Positions 11,771 through 22,833 of a stretch of 64,000 nt of DNA are shown here, in pieces (within the stretch, counting starts at the first letter, position 1; each line of letters starts with the position of its first letter). The notes beneath the pieces are model-generated. The model searched no databases and was not told the origin of the DNA. It saw only the letters and a program-made list of their open reading frames with translations. The translations under genes were made by a program, and so were the position numbers. Source of the DNA: Blasia pusilla (taxonomy: Eukaryota; Marchantiophyta; Marchantiopsida; Blasiales); NCBI GenBank assembly GCA_050084515.1, contig CM114274.1, positions 26,598,001 through 26,662,000 of the forward strand, given 5' to 3'.

Positions 11771-12056
11771 CCTTGATTCATTGCCCAAAGCTGCTGCACT
11801 GATAAGTAATGTCTATTAGGGATCCCAATCAGGTAAAGTAGATTGTGTGGTGAAGAGTTTCTTGGTTGACACTTGGAAGCTCCGCACAAACTCGTTGTTT
11901 GGTCAACACTCACACTATATGAGAGTGTTTCCCTCCTCTCATATGGTACCTTCTTCACTTGCTTCTCTCTCTACACCCATCCCAGTCTCAAGCACCGTCC
12001 AACCAGGGCGCGGGGTCTATGGTCGCAAGGTTACGACAGACACTACTTAATGAGTA

Positions 12057-12057
<1 letters not shown>

Positions 12058-12113
<56 letters not shown>
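12058..12113 (+). repeat. (CT)n microsatellite, about 56 bp
   Basis: Pure CT run directly after the LINE tail (sequence tgagtaca then CTCT...). A similar tail without the microsatellite lies at 27558-27780. Confidence 0.96.
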
Positions 12114-12115
<2 letters not shown>

Positions 12116-13836
12116 TGTTTTTGTTGGACCTGAATTTGTGTTCCATTGTGTCACATTCTCACAGAGATCCTTGAGGGATGCACCATCTCGTTGCTCCCTG
12201 TGTCTAGGAAAATTTATGTCGTAGTTCAAGCTACACCCTACCAACCAAAGCTCGATTGAGTTTCGGTCCAACTCGCTGGAGGCCTCTCGTAGAAAGGCTC
12301 ACCTTGAGTGATTGATTGTAAGGCTTGCTCTTATCATCGCAAGCCTTCTTCCTTTTCTCTGCCATGTAGTCCTGCTCCAAAACAAGTAGCAGACCCATCA
12401 ATCGGTATTTCCGTCATCTTGGTTGTGGTGTAACTCCTATGTTGGACCGGTTTCATCGTAGAGTTCTACTTGTGCATCACCTCTAAATTGTGTTTCGGTG
12501 ATTGTAAGTAGTTAGTGTCTACCACATTGTGAATTTTGGGCTTCTGTGTGATCCTGTTTGCGGTGGAACCCGTTAGGTCGCTTCCAATGACACAAATCTG
12601 CAAGGGACTTTTGCTAGAGGGACCCTAAAGCTAGAAAAACCTCTCACCAAATGCCGCTTCAACAAGCTCAGGAGTCCACGTCCCGCTACCACCATGTTCA
12701 TCAATGTCACTCAAAAAGCCCAAGCCATTTCATTGAACTACATAGTCACAATCAATTAACTCAAATGAGAATCCTGCCTACAACACTTTCTCTTCTTACA
12801 AAACAATCTTTGATCACCGACATTTCCATAAACCCCGATCAGAAGCACACCATATACACTAAACGATTTGACACTTCATTCGATCAATCAAAGCACATAT
12901 CCACAAGCTATTGGCTGGACGAGGCGTTACTTCATTGGTGTCTTAGGAAAATTACCAAGATTACAAGAACACCACATATCCTGTGTCTTAGGATGAAGCA
13001 TTATCGTGCCAGACTTCTCTCACCATGGTGCTTTCGCATGCTACATGTTGGGGATACCCAACCGACGATGATTTGAGACAAAAGGATTTCAATAAGGTGA
13101 GGGGTTGGGAGAGCGGTTGTGAATAAGCAGTGGTCTTGCCGGATGGGACTTTAGAGACTCTAAAATTATTCACGACGGACAATTTCAGGGCTATGTGGGA
13201 GATCTTAAAATTTTCTTGGTTGAGTTTAGAGAGATATTGGGTTCTTGTCGAGAGTGAGTGAAAAGGGATTTTGTATCTTGCTAACGCATACTGGAAAGTC
13301 GAGTATCCATTTCCTCCTCACATTTTACCCACCTGTGTGACTCATGACAAGATCCATGATGACTCATGCCAAACGTGGAAAGTGATGATCTACACCAATA
13401 ACCAATTCGCTTATCTTACTTGAGGGCCAAGCATCATGTAGACGATGCATAATGCAATGTCAACTTGACTTCAAAGTAGGCCCCTAGAATTTTTCCCATC
13501 AGCCATTGAAAAACAAATTTAACGTTGTGAGAATTTGGGCAGCAAATCTCATAAAACGGGATAAATAGAGGCATTTGAAAGTCTGGTCTAGTCTCTTGGG
13601 TGGACTAGTCAGACCCAAGGGAGCTTGGCACCAAATCCACATGGCGTGGATTAAAAGGCCTTCAGATTTTGAGACCCACAACCTCTCGTGTGTGTGGCTT
13701 AGAATGCCGAGAATCTGATGGATCTGATTTTAAGCTACACAAGGAAGTCGGAGCTTTTTAATGGCAATATTCTATTTCTAATTTCACTAAGAGATTTTCA
13801 TAAAAAAATTTAAAAAAATTCATTGTTAAATTTGAC
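12114..13836. other. Intergenic region, no gene supported
   Basis: A 141-codon plus-strand open segment at 12651-13076 has no recognisable domain. AT content rises towards 13.8 kb. No element ends were seen before the Helitron-like hairpin at 13837. Confidence 0.5.
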
Positions 13837-13866
13837 GCCCGTGCATAGCATTGGCTTTCTTACTAG
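13837..13866 (+). mobile_element. Helitron-like 3' terminus (hairpin plus CTAG)
   Basis: An 8-bp imperfect stem with a 3-nt loop (gcccgtgc / ata / gcattggc, 13837-13855), seven bases, then CTAG at 13863-13866 followed by T. This is the layout of Helitron 3' ends (subterminal hairpin, CTRR, insertion before T). The 5' end was not found. Confidence 0.45.
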
Positions 13867-14274
13867 TTCATCATTAAAACAAACTTCAAAAGAGGACAAG
13901 GAAATGCAATATAATCCAACTATGGATGGAGAGATGAAATGCCAAAATAAAAATGTAATAAAGTAGCATCAATAAAATTTCAACAAACATAACAATTAAT
14001 GGTTGCAATTAATTTTGACATGAACACTAGTGGTTGATTAGTAGCAAGCAGGGAATGAGATGAGTGACAATCAATCAATCTGGCACAATGTACCAACGTC
14101 AACATCATTAAAAAGCATCCATAACAAGAAGTGACAATAGAGAGAGAAGAGAAAGGGTAAGTTGATAGCATTAAAACCATTTGTGATTTAAAAAAAATCT
14201 TTTCGTCACAAGGTTTATATCTTGTATCCCAATGCAATGTGTCAAATACTAGTGTTCAACAAATTAAGAATATA

Positions 14275-14662
14275 TTAGCTCGTGCCCGTGCGATGCACAC
14301 ATGTATAATTTTGAATTACCCATTTGTAATACATAGTTGGATTCAAATGATTCTATTAGCTTAGAAAGCAAGCGATTCTATTAAGTATAAAGGACATGTG
14401 TCAAAAAGAGAGGTGATTTCAAAATGAAGAGGCACTCTCCAATATTATCAATATTGTTATGGGAGAGTGCCTTCTTGATTTGCAAACACCTCTATGCTTG
14501 ACACGTGACAAGTGGGCAACAAGAAAATGTTTCACATGCTACGAGCAGTAAGAAAAAAAATTGAATTTATGTGCAACATCATTAATCTTTTACCTTCACG
14601 GGCTATATACTAGCTCTTCAACACTTTTTTATTTCCCATGCATCACACCGGCACATTACTAG
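14275..14662. mobile_element. Short non-autonomous Helitron-like repeat copy
   Basis: Both edges carry the same hairpin family as 13837-13866. On the right the plus strand reads cccatgcatcacaccggcac, then atta, CTAG and T. On the left the minus strand reads gtgcatcgcacgggcacgag, then CTAA and T. The sequence from about 14460 to 14635 is inverted relative to the repeats at 44676-44866, sharing the segments 'gtgttgaagagctagtata', 'gatgttgcacataaattca' and 'tttgcaaatcaagaaggca' in minus-strand sense. It may be two abutting elements rather than one. Confidence 0.5.
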
Positions 14663-16689
14663 TAGATCTAAATTGTTGAAATATATGACATAATTGCAAA
14701 CTAAGGTTATTACCAATAGAGGGAGATATATGCATTACTATCCAAATGAGGATGGAAAGGTGTGATATATTATACCATTAGCAAGTAGCCAAATATGCAT
14801 CATAAATTATTGATTAATGTCCTAACAAGGCCTTCATGTCCTCTACTATCAAATAAATAAAATCTTTCCATCTTCTCTCAACTTGTCTTATTAAGATTAT
14901 CTTGGAGTCATTGCTCCTTTGCTTTCTACTTTGGCCAATTGTGAGCATGGAGTTCACCATCAAAGTCCTTTTTTTTCTGATTTTGTAAGTTCTCCAATCC
15001 TACCTTTATTTCTGATGTTTTTTCTCTTGAAGTATCTTATTCCTCTCCTCAAGGTTGATGGTTCAAACTCCTAGTATTTATTCACCATCAAGATCTTGAA
15101 AAGCTCACCCAAACTAGGGTGGTATCCTTCAAACTTCATATCCTCAAGGGGGATTTGAACATATTTATCCCCCTTCATCCTCCTACCATTCTTTCATGGT
15201 CTTCTAGATGATTATGAAGCGATCTAGAAATACAACATATTCAAAATCACGCATACCAAATTAACCATAGGTTCTCTTAAGTCTTAACCCAACCTCGCCT
15301 TAAAACATAAGGGAATAAAGAAAAAAATCTTTTGGATATGGGAAAAATATCCACATAACGCTTCAATAAAACCATTGAAGCCCTTTACAATGATGTCCAA
15401 TAAACTTTAAGGGCACATCGGACTTAAGGTTGGCTTTGAAATCCTCATGTTTTGTTCCATTATGTGTTTGAAGTGTCAACACTCACATTTCACTAGCATG
15501 GCCATAAAGCAAGTTACAACTACATTAAAAGTTAGACCCCACATGCCATAAAAACCTATGGATGTGGGAAAATATTCAATTTATGAAGTGAATGTTTTTG
15601 AAAATTTTCTTCTTCCCTACAAAAGGTCATGAGAGAATGGAGGCTCCGTGTATATCTAGCCAAATAAATTAAAATTGTATTTTTCAAAAAAAATTCCTTT
15701 GTACTCTATGTAACTAGTTGGTATATATGTTTCTATGATGCATGCTTTTCTTTTTTTGAATCCCATTCTACTTTCTTCAAATTGCCTTCTTCTTTCAAAG
15801 TCCCCTTTTCCACCTCTTCATTCAAGGATCCTCATTCCCACCTTGTTAAAAAAAAAAGAGATATAAGTTTGAGTGCAAAGAGTGCAAAATAATCCATTAA
15901 AAATAATTTCAAGGAGAGCAAGAGAAGATTTACAAAGACAGGATCTTATTTGACCCATTGAGAAAAAATCCACTTAGAGTAGTTAAAATATTAGGTTGAA
16001 GGCCAAAATGATCTCAAAAAGCTAAATCACGAGCTCTAACGTACCACTAGAAAAGTAGGATCTATTTGTGTGTTGTTCAATTTTGTGAATATTCTCTTCT
16101 ACAAAAAATTGGTAGATTTCTAGTTTCCAATTGCAAAATACACAACATCAAGAAATCATGAAGTTGTTTTCTTCATTGAAAAGCTTAATTTCCAACAAAA
16201 TAATCCATTTTGTTTAAAAAATTTATCAAGTTTTGATCCAATAATGCCATGATAGAAGTTATTGAGTAGTGGATCAAAAACTTATCCTTCAAAATTAGAG
16301 AGATGGAGCAATTTTTCAATTTCAATTTACAAATCCCTAAAATTTGGTATTTTTAATTTCTGCAATGTCCAACGCAATGTCTCGATGTGGGGTTTGAGTC
16401 CCAAGCACACTTAGAGACCTTACCCCTTATTAGTACTTTTAGGGTTTTCTGCTCTCCACCTTTCCTTTGGGAAAAGACATTCGGGCCCCTCTTTTTGGCC
16501 CTTAATCCAACTCCCCGTATAGTCATTTTCAGGAAGATTCTCAACCTCTAATTATGTGTTTCCTAAGATCTTTGGTGGGTTGGAACCAGCTTTGCGAAAT
16601 ATTTCCAACGCCATCTAATTTTTCCCAAACGCATCTTGGGACTAAAAGTTAAAGTCCAAAATACAGTGAGAATCCCAAACGTTGGTCAC
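14663..16689. other. AT-rich intergenic region, no gene
   Basis: Long AT-rich stretch with A/T homopolymers and no open frame with a recognisable motif. Confidence 0.6.
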
Positions 16690-16985
16690 GTTCCAAATCC
16701 GGTATTGTTGATTTGTTGGATAGCATTTGAGTGACCATAGAAGATGATGATATGATCTTGTTAACTCTTCAAGGCCTTCCAAAGGATCATAATTCCTTTG
16801 AGACCTCTATCTCTGTGAGAGAGAAATATCCAACGTTTCAAGAGTTAGTCCCACTGTTAATCAGTGAAGAGATGGGCCTAGTAGGCAGCGGTATGTCGTC
16901 TAGTCTGCAAGAGAGTGCGCTATTTGCAGGTTATGGATCAAACAGAGGCAGGGGTCATGGCAGAAGCTTCGATGGTCGTGGTGGA
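16690..16985 (+). pseudogene. Ty1/copia gag fragment
   Basis: Reading on the plus strand gives VDLLDS, one stop, then ILLTLQGLPKDHNSFETSIS and LVPLLISEEMGL, followed by a Gly/Arg-rich stretch (SNRGRGHGRSFDGRGG). This is the C-terminal part of the copia gag capsid domain (UBN2/Retrotran_gag_2 type) running into the linker before the zinc knuckle. The zinc knuckle, protease and pol are absent: the sequence changes abruptly after about 16985, beside the Ty3/gypsy remnant. It is a truncated fragment with at least one stop. Confidence 0.75.
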
Positions 16986-17283
16986 TATTGTTGTGCGCAT
17001 ACACATCGCTATCACCGAACACACACACAAACATGCACGATCCCATGCTAACTCATGGCATCCAAACAACGAGACAAGAAGTACCAAAATATCTCCAATC
17101 GCCCCCCTAGCTGGTGGTTAGGTACCTCTAACTCCAGATAGCCATGTATCCCTACCTACCATGACATACATCTCTCGGACGCTAAGAGCAAGAAGGCCGG
17201 GTGCTCATGTGGCCCCATCATTAGTCGCCTTCCTGTCATCCATATCAGAGAAAAAAGTCGGGATCGAAACGTACCTAGTATCT
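16986..17283. other. Segment between copia fragment and Ty3/gypsy stop; possible 3' LTR edge
   Basis: On the minus strand a purine-rich tract (aggggggcga, 17098-17107) lies about 180 bp downstream of the Ty3/gypsy stop codon and could be a polypurine tract. No second LTR was found to confirm it. No gene. Confidence 0.25.
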
Positions 17284-17660
17284 CCTCTATGTACATCTGG
17301 GACACATCCATCAACCCCGAGGAACCCTAGTGAGAGGTGGCGTCAGACATGCCATATACCAACCTCTCGAACAACCATCACAGACTAGCATCGTGGCCGC
17401 ACCATAGGCAGAACCACACAACATACAACGCAAGCCTGCAGGAACTACTGCTAAGCTCGGATCCACTGTACTATCAATGTTAGGAAGGTGACATGGTGCA
17501 CAATTACGCACATGGTCCTTCCATACCATACCATCGCGTCCCTCCAGCAAGAGAACACCGGATGGCAAAACGTCACGCACTCTCAGGATAGTGCGCCCTG
17601 CAGTCACATCCAACGTCGTTGGTGCCGTTTGCTGCAAGTAGACATAATCTCCCTGATGAA
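17284..17660 (-). pseudogene. Integrase C-terminal barrel followed by PHD finger of Ty3/gypsy polyprotein
   Basis: An open segment of 108 codons (17637-17311) starts with an SH3-like integrase C-terminal region (GRTILRVRDVLPSGVLLLEG). A PHD zinc finger follows: Cys residues 71, 74, 86, 89 and 97, with CDGCSRGWYMACLTPPL and then VPRG. Reading through a TGA at 17308-17310, the same frame gives WMCPRC before a TAG at 17284-17286. That supplies the final CxxC pair, so the full ligand set is C4-(Y)-C3. The usual His of the GWH position is Tyr (residue 94). Chromoviruses normally carry a chromodomain here. In the PHD family the pattern is a histone-tail reader. Both the nonsense codon and the His-to-Tyr change suggest decay. 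Confidence 0.78.
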
Positions 17661-17664
17661 ACCT

Positions 17665-18560
17665 CTAGAGAGTTGGTCGATAACCACCACCCCGAATAGT
17701 CGCATACCTCAACGTATCCCAATGTTGCGCAATCGCTAAGTTCTCGAACGCCATGGGCATCACTCTCTGAAATAACTCAGTCCTCTGAGAACATGCTCGC
17801 ACCCATACATCTGGGTCATCAAGGTCCAGCACCTCACCAGCATCTCGACAAATGGCCGCAGGTAAATCTGGCTCTCGGCCATAAAGTAGCAAGTACGGTG
17901 AAAAAGACGCTAAGGATGCCTGCCTGCTCAATCTGTATCCCATTGCCAACCATGGCAACTGGAGGTCCCAATCTTCTAGGTGACCTCTCTGCAAGCCATA
18001 CTTGCGTAAACTCCTCTTCACCGTCTGCACAACTCTCTCCGCTAATCCATCCGCCTCGGCATGATCTCGCGAGGTCGTGCGGTGGTCGATCAACGCTTGA
18101 TCACACAAGGCTTGGAACTCACCCCGAAACTTGGTACCCTGGTCTTTCAACACCTCAGCCGGTGCGCCATAATGACTCAGCATTCTGTCAAGGAAGGCAT
18201 AAGCTACTCCCTCACTCGCTTTGTCAGGCAATGCAACCAACTCGATCCACTTCGAGAAGTGCTCGACCATCATCAACACATAACGACTGTGACGCTCTGT
18301 GAAAGGCAAAGGTCCTGCAAAATCCAAACTCCATCTATACCCTAAGCCCATGATCGGTAATGGATGCAACTGTGGAGTCGGAGCATTGAACAATGCTCGG
18401 ACTTGATCACACACCATGTACTTGACAACAAACTGCTAAACGTCAGTCTGCATGCCTCGCCACCAATACTGAATTTGGAGCAAGTTGTACGTCCGCTTCA
18501 CCCCAAAGTGACCCAACTCCTTGTGGGCATGCTGCACTAGTCATGCTCTCAGCAAAGGAT
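17665..18560 (-). pseudogene. Ty3/gypsy integrase (H2C2 segment and catalytic core)
   Basis: The open segment 18417-17665 (250 codons) contains the integrase core: WSLDFAGPLPFTERHSRYV with Asp at 32, KDQGTKFRGEF with Asp at 92, and HAEADGLAERVVQTVKRSL with Glu at about 127, the DD-E triad. Upstream, across a TAG at about 18437, the same reading direction gives HKELGHFGVKRTYNLL followed by QYWWRGM and the VVKYMVCDQ stretch. This resembles the integrase H2C2 zinc-binding region; the second expected Cys pair is partly lost. Confidence 0.85.
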
Positions 18561-19336
18561 GTGGCACTACGCATACTCTGCCATCCTCCCAAACCCTCAA
18601 AACATGTGTCCCCTCCCAACGGAACCGTCTGGCCCGCTGTAGGATCCGATCTTGCTCTCTAGCACCCACAATGCTCGCAACGCTGCCAATACGAAGGTAC
18701 TCCAAGACTACTCCATCATCATGAATATCTCGGCCACGTGTCGTCTCCTCACTGGCCTCGGGATCCAAGGACTCTCCATTAGACCTCGCCATCGAAGTCT
18801 CCACATTTTGGCTCTCCATAGCCAACATGCCTAAATAGGCTGACGCGTGCCATCCTGGCACCGACTCCTCATCACACTCTCCATCCCATTGAGCTCGAGT
18901 CGCATCTCGCTGACTCGGGTATGGGTTACGACTCAACCCATCTGCATCCTGGTTGAGCGTCCCAGGTCTATGTACCACGTGAAAATCATAATCGTGCAAC
19001 AACAAAGCCCATCTCGCAAGCTTCCATGTAAGCTTGTCGGACTCCATCAACCACTTCAATGGTTGATGATCAATGATGATGGTAAAGGGGTTGCCGAATA
19101 AGTAACACATGAAATGCGCGACAACCCACACCGTAGCCAAGCACTCACCCTCATACGAGCTGTACTTCGCCTCTGCAGCGGCTAGCGTAAGCCACCACAA
19201 ACTCTCTACCCTCATCATCATGTTGGGTGAGCACCGCTCCAAGCCCCAACATGCTCCAATCTGTGTGCAACTGGAAAGGACGCCCCCTGATCGGTCTCCT
19301 CAAGATGGGCGTAGACGTCAACCTGTCCTTGAGCAA
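18541..19336 (-). pseudogene. Ty3/gypsy RNase H domain
   Basis: A piece at 19336-19151 has PFQLHTDWSMLGLGAVLTQ (catalytic Asp of the TDxS block, here TDWS). After a frame change the second piece (19242-18541) has YSSYEGECLATVWVVAHF (catalytic Glu block), FTIIIDHQPLKWLM (third Asp), HRPGTLNQDADGLSRNPY, and then a variable linker. The order and motifs are those of gypsy RNase H. The frame change near 19200-19240 inactivates it. Confidence 0.83.
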
Positions 19337-19355
19337 CTAAAATGCTTGCTCCTGC

Positions 19356-20387
19356 TCATCCCCCCCAGTGCCACTCGTGATCCACCTTGGTCAGCAAGGT
19401 CAGTGGCTTCGCAATCGAACTGAATCCCTTGACGTATCGCCGATAGAAGTTCGCCAATCCCATGAATGCGCGAACACGGCTCACATCTGTAGGATGTGGA
19501 ATGCGTGAGATAGCCTCTACCTTCGTTTGCTGAACACCAAGGCCCCCTGGGTATATCGTATGACCCAAGTACTCAATCTGGTCGTAGAAGAACTTGCACT
19601 TGCCTGGATGTAGCTTCAGCCCATGTAATTGCAATCGTCGAAACACCTCCTCTAGATGTCGCTCATGCTCCTCAACCGTGGCGCTAAAGACTACGATGTC
19701 ATCAATATAACACCTAGCAAAATCCAGACCATCCAAGATCCTATCCATGACCCTGTGAAACTCAGCCGGGGCGTTCTTTAACCCAAATGGTAAGAACCGC
19801 CACTGGTACAAACAATCCTTCCCATGAGGATCGACGCCCCAAAATGCCATTTTCTGCCTGTCCTCCAATCTGATAGGCAGCTGATGGTATCCGGCTCGCA
19901 AATCCAATTAACTGAAGACCTTTGCGTGACCAATCGCATCAAAGATCTCCTCAGGGGTGGGCATGGCATACCTATCGGACTTTGTCTGCCGATTGATAGG
20001 TCGGTAATCCCCACACATCCGCCTATCCGTCTAGTTGCCATGCACATCCTTCTTGGCGGGCATGACAGTGGCAGATGCATACTCCCCATGCGACATCTCC
20101 ACTAGTCCTACTCTGACTAAGTCTTGGCTCCTACTCTGAATCAGAGCCCTCTCCATATCACTGTACCTATAGGGTCGTCGGAAGATCGGCGTATCACTCG
20201 ACAACTCAATGCGAATCCCCGGTCCCTTCAGCGTACCCAAATCCTCCATGCTAAACGCAAAGCAGCTCCTATAACTCCTGAGGAACTGATGTATTTGGTG
20301 CCGCTCTCCTCCTGTCAACTTAGGGCCCATATCTGGCTCCCAAGTCTCCATCGTGACTACGGTAGGACTCTGTGATGTGGATATCAC
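19356..20387 (-). pseudogene. Ty3/gypsy reverse transcriptase
   Basis: The main open segment (19907-19356, 183 codons) begins MDLRAGYHQLPIRLEDRQKM and contains QWRFLPFGLKNAPAEFHRVM, the catalytic YIDD (residues 67-70), GLKLHPGKCKFF, YLGHTI and FMGLANFYRRYVKGFSSIAK. Upstream, separated by an in-frame TAA (about 19905) and a TAG (about 20028), lie DYRPINRQTKSDRYAMPTP and, at 20387-20031, MERALIQSRSQDLVRVGLVE with the fingers region. All catalytic residues are present, but the polyprotein frame is broken. Confidence 0.92.
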
Positions 20388-20790
20388 TGATTGCTATGGT
20401 GCAACCCCGTCTCGAACAACAACACTCGGCCGCTCTCCTGTAGCCAATTGCAAACTCTGATCTCCACCACGTGTAGTGCCCGAAACCACGCTCCATGTTG
20501 TGGCTATCATCTCCTTGCGTACATGCAAAATATCCCAAGAAGTCCAAGGGTGTCTCTCTCGATCTCCTCGGGTCTCGCCCCCAGCCACTACCTCCACCGT
20601 CTCGGTAGGCATGGGGCTCACCAACGCAACCGCTGTGATCTGTCGCGATCTCATATGACATTGCTCAGCCACTCCCAAGCTGAGGATCCATGTCAAGCAG
20701 TTCAGGTCCATCGCCTGACCCAAGACATGGCGTCGTGATGCCTCTGACACTAACGGTAGTGCCGTCACTCCTGTGGAAAATCCCATCGCT

Positions 20791-21269
20791 CGCTCTCTCT
20801 CTCTCTCGTCGGCGTTGGGCTCCTACTTTTTATAGCTCTTGGTTAGGATTTTACAAAATTTTTATTGGTAGGATATTTTGGGATCTATCTTATATAGCAT
20901 CACTATTCAATTTTTATAATAATTTATAATTATTGAGTATTACTCTCCATGCCCAAAAAAATAATTAATTCATAATTTTCTTTTTTAGGGTGAAATTGCA
21001 AAATTCAAATCAATATTTATATACTAATCTTCTCCAAATTAATTGTGTTCCATAATTATGTGTAAAAAATGATTCTCGTAATTGAGTGAGTCATGGAATA
21101 TGACTTGCAAATGACCAAGTCATTTGTGTTACTATTTGAGTCATCGATTTATGACTATTTCGGTTTTCTATGTCATATTAAATGATTGGACCAATTGAGT
21201 CATGCTTTAAGTCATTTTGTGCATCAGACATTCATAGTAGAGTCATAAAAACCATAGTTTTCTTCTAGT
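20791..21269. other. AT-rich spacer between the two LTR-retrotransposon remnants
   Basis: Begins with a short CT-rich run (about 20793-20810) and continues as AT-rich DNA. No gene, LTR pair or target-site duplication could be recognised. Confidence 0.45.
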
Positions 21270-22590
21270 GGAAGGAAATACACCTACATCTTCCTACTAT
21301 GATCGACGACAACTAAAAAGAAGTAGGAAGAACCACCCAATGCAACTGCTCCTATTTTACCACATAGGTCAGCATGTATAAACTCTAGAAGAGCCTTTGC
21401 TCTGTTGTATGTAAAATATATTAGTTAATTTCTTGTCATCTCCTTTTTGTGAGACCAACGAAATTATGTCTTTCCCTTCTACAAGGCATTTTGCATTATT
21501 CCTAACAATAACAACGATGGGCTCCTGCAGAGGCTGTAAGGAGCTATACCAATCCTTATGATTGGTCATATGCCTAGATGCTCCACTCTCGAGTACCCAT
21601 GCATCTTCAATCTTTGACTTAGTGGAATGTTCTGCCCGTGTGCAAAACTCTTCGATTACTACCCAAACATCTATCTCATGTTCTCCTAGTTCTACAGAAA
21701 TTCTAGACTCCCTCCGAGGTCTTAAACAACTATTCTTCTCATCGTGACTCCTCTTTCTACCATCTTTGATAAGATGACCTAGCTTACCACAATAAAAGCA
21801 TGTGAAGGCTTTCTTTCAAAATTTCTTCTTGACATTTGACATTACTTTTGTGTACTAAATGCTGCATCACTTCCCTCTCTTTCTTTGAAGCGCATTTCCT
21901 CTTCTACCAACATTGCACTAAATTTTTCAAAAGTAAGCGACATGGGTCTTACTTGAGTATTCAATATAGTGACCAAATTGTCATATCTTAGAGGCAAAAT
22001 CCTTATGCATCGATGTGCCAAATCTTCGCTAGACTTTGAAATTCCTACGGACGCCATCTGATCTTGAAGATTCTTGATCCTCGTAAAAAATTGCTCTGCG
22101 CTTTCTCTTTCTGAAATTTTTTTTTGCACGTCACCTGATTCTCTAAATTCTGAATCCCGGTCTCATTCTTGGTTTCATACTGATTCTTCAGAATGTTCCA
22201 TGCCTCAGCAGCAGTGGTCGTATGTTGAATGAGAGTCATGATAGAATAAGTTACATTCGTGAGAATCGCATATAGAGCATCAATGTTTCTGTGTTTCTAC
22301 GCTAGCAATACATCATGATCAATTCACCAGATGAAGATGAACATGCAAAACTCAAAGTAGATTGTGGATTCAAATCGAATGTTGTGGCCATCTCCCATAT
22401 CTCAAATGATTCGAGGACACTTCTGATTTTGAACTTCCATTATGTATAGTTAGATCCATCTTACTTCCCTTCACCTAGCAGAGGAGGGTGCGCACGAACT
22501 GGCAAAGAAGTAGCCATCTCTCAAGAATTTGCGCAAACACACTAGATCGCCATATACAAATTACTTGAAAACCTATAGCTCTAATACTAT
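21270..22590 (-). mobile_element. Ty1/copia retrotransposon remnant (gag, protease, start of integrase)
   Basis: Minus-strand reading from 22517 gives the gag start MATSLPVRAHPPLLGEG, then WKFKIRSVLESFEIWEM, MTLIQHTTTAAEAWNILKNQ, FFTRIKNLQDQMASVG, a CCHC-like knuckle beginning CFYCGKLGHLIKD (about 21795), the protease block WVLESGASRHMTNHKDW (about 21590-21540; canonical WxLDSGAS with Asp replaced by Glu), and an integrase-edge EFIHADLCGKIGAVALGGSS (about 21350-21290). Multiple stops and frame changes are present. The rest of integrase, RT and RNase H are missing. A primer-binding site and a possible LTR lie immediately to the right. Confidence 0.85.
22578..22589 (-). other. Copia primer-binding site (initiator Met-tRNA type)
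   Basis: The minus strand reads TAGTATTAGAGC, matching the usual plant copia primer-binding site TGGTATCAGAGC at 10 of 12 positions. It lies about 60 bp upstream of the gag ATG and directly follows a TCACA that fits an LTR 3' end. Confidence 0.65.
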
Positions 22591-22833
22591 GTGACGAAAT
22601 CACTGAAATAGGTTACAAATCTTGGAGATACAAAGTGGTCTAGTCCGTCCGTGCACTCATAGAAGAGCTTCGATGGAACCTAAATATGGAGATAACTTGA
22701 CATACGAGAATGCGCTACCGCTGCAGCTCTTGACTATTTTACTACTTGGGAAACTAGGTTTTTTACCTATTTTTCTTAGTTTCTATGAATATAGGGTTAG
22801 ATAATCCTAGTAACACTACTCCATAAACCACAT
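22590..22833 (-). repeat. Possible single LTR of the copia remnant
   Basis: In minus-strand sense the block would start TGTGG (at 22833) and end TCACA (at 22590), next to the primer-binding site. Only one copy exists in the window, so the outer boundary is a guess from the TG...CA rule. Confidence 0.3.

Larger units (their letters stand above)
7880..12056 (+). mobile_element. Decayed non-LTR retrotransposon (LINE)
   Basis: In one orientation and in LINE order the region carries an ORF1-like fragment (about 8003-8374), endonuclease pieces (about 8530-9260), a reverse transcriptase (10255-11232) and a C-terminal Cys/His segment (11549-11770), followed by about 280 bp of tail ending at a (CT)n tract. 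The frames are broken many times, so the element is inactive. No poly(A) tail or target-site duplication could be placed. The boundaries are approximate: the left end is where plus-strand open segments begin, the right end is the microsatellite. The clade cannot be fixed by eye. Confidence 0.75.
17284..20790 (-). mobile_element. Ty3/gypsy retrotransposon pol remnant ending in a PHD finger
   Basis: From right to left on the minus strand the domains run: linker, reverse transcriptase (about 20390-19356), RNase H (about 19336-18900), H2C2 zinc-binding segment (about 18560-18420), integrase (18417-17665), integrase C-terminal barrel (about 17660-17480) and a PHD finger (17427-17288). Stops at about 20028, 19905, 18437 and 17308, plus frame changes near 19240 and 17650, make it inactive. 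Gag, a recognisable protease and LTRs are absent; coding resemblance stops near 20790. The order RT-RH-IN is diagnostic of Ty3/gypsy. Confidence 0.88.

Noticed and set aside
12651-13076. A 141-codon plus-strand open frame
   Set aside because: No recognisable domain, no supporting splice sites, and a location in repeat-derived DNA.
16380-16430. tRNA-like T-arm (ggtttgagtccc) and similar B-box-like sites near 27225 and 45205
   Set aside because: No cloverleaf with matching acceptor and anticodon stems could be built around them; isolated B-box resemblance is common by chance.
16690-20790. Ty3/gypsy element nested in a copia element
   Set aside because: The copia gag fragment ends next to the Ty3 remnant, but no continuation of the same copia element in the same orientation was found on the far side, so nesting is unproven.
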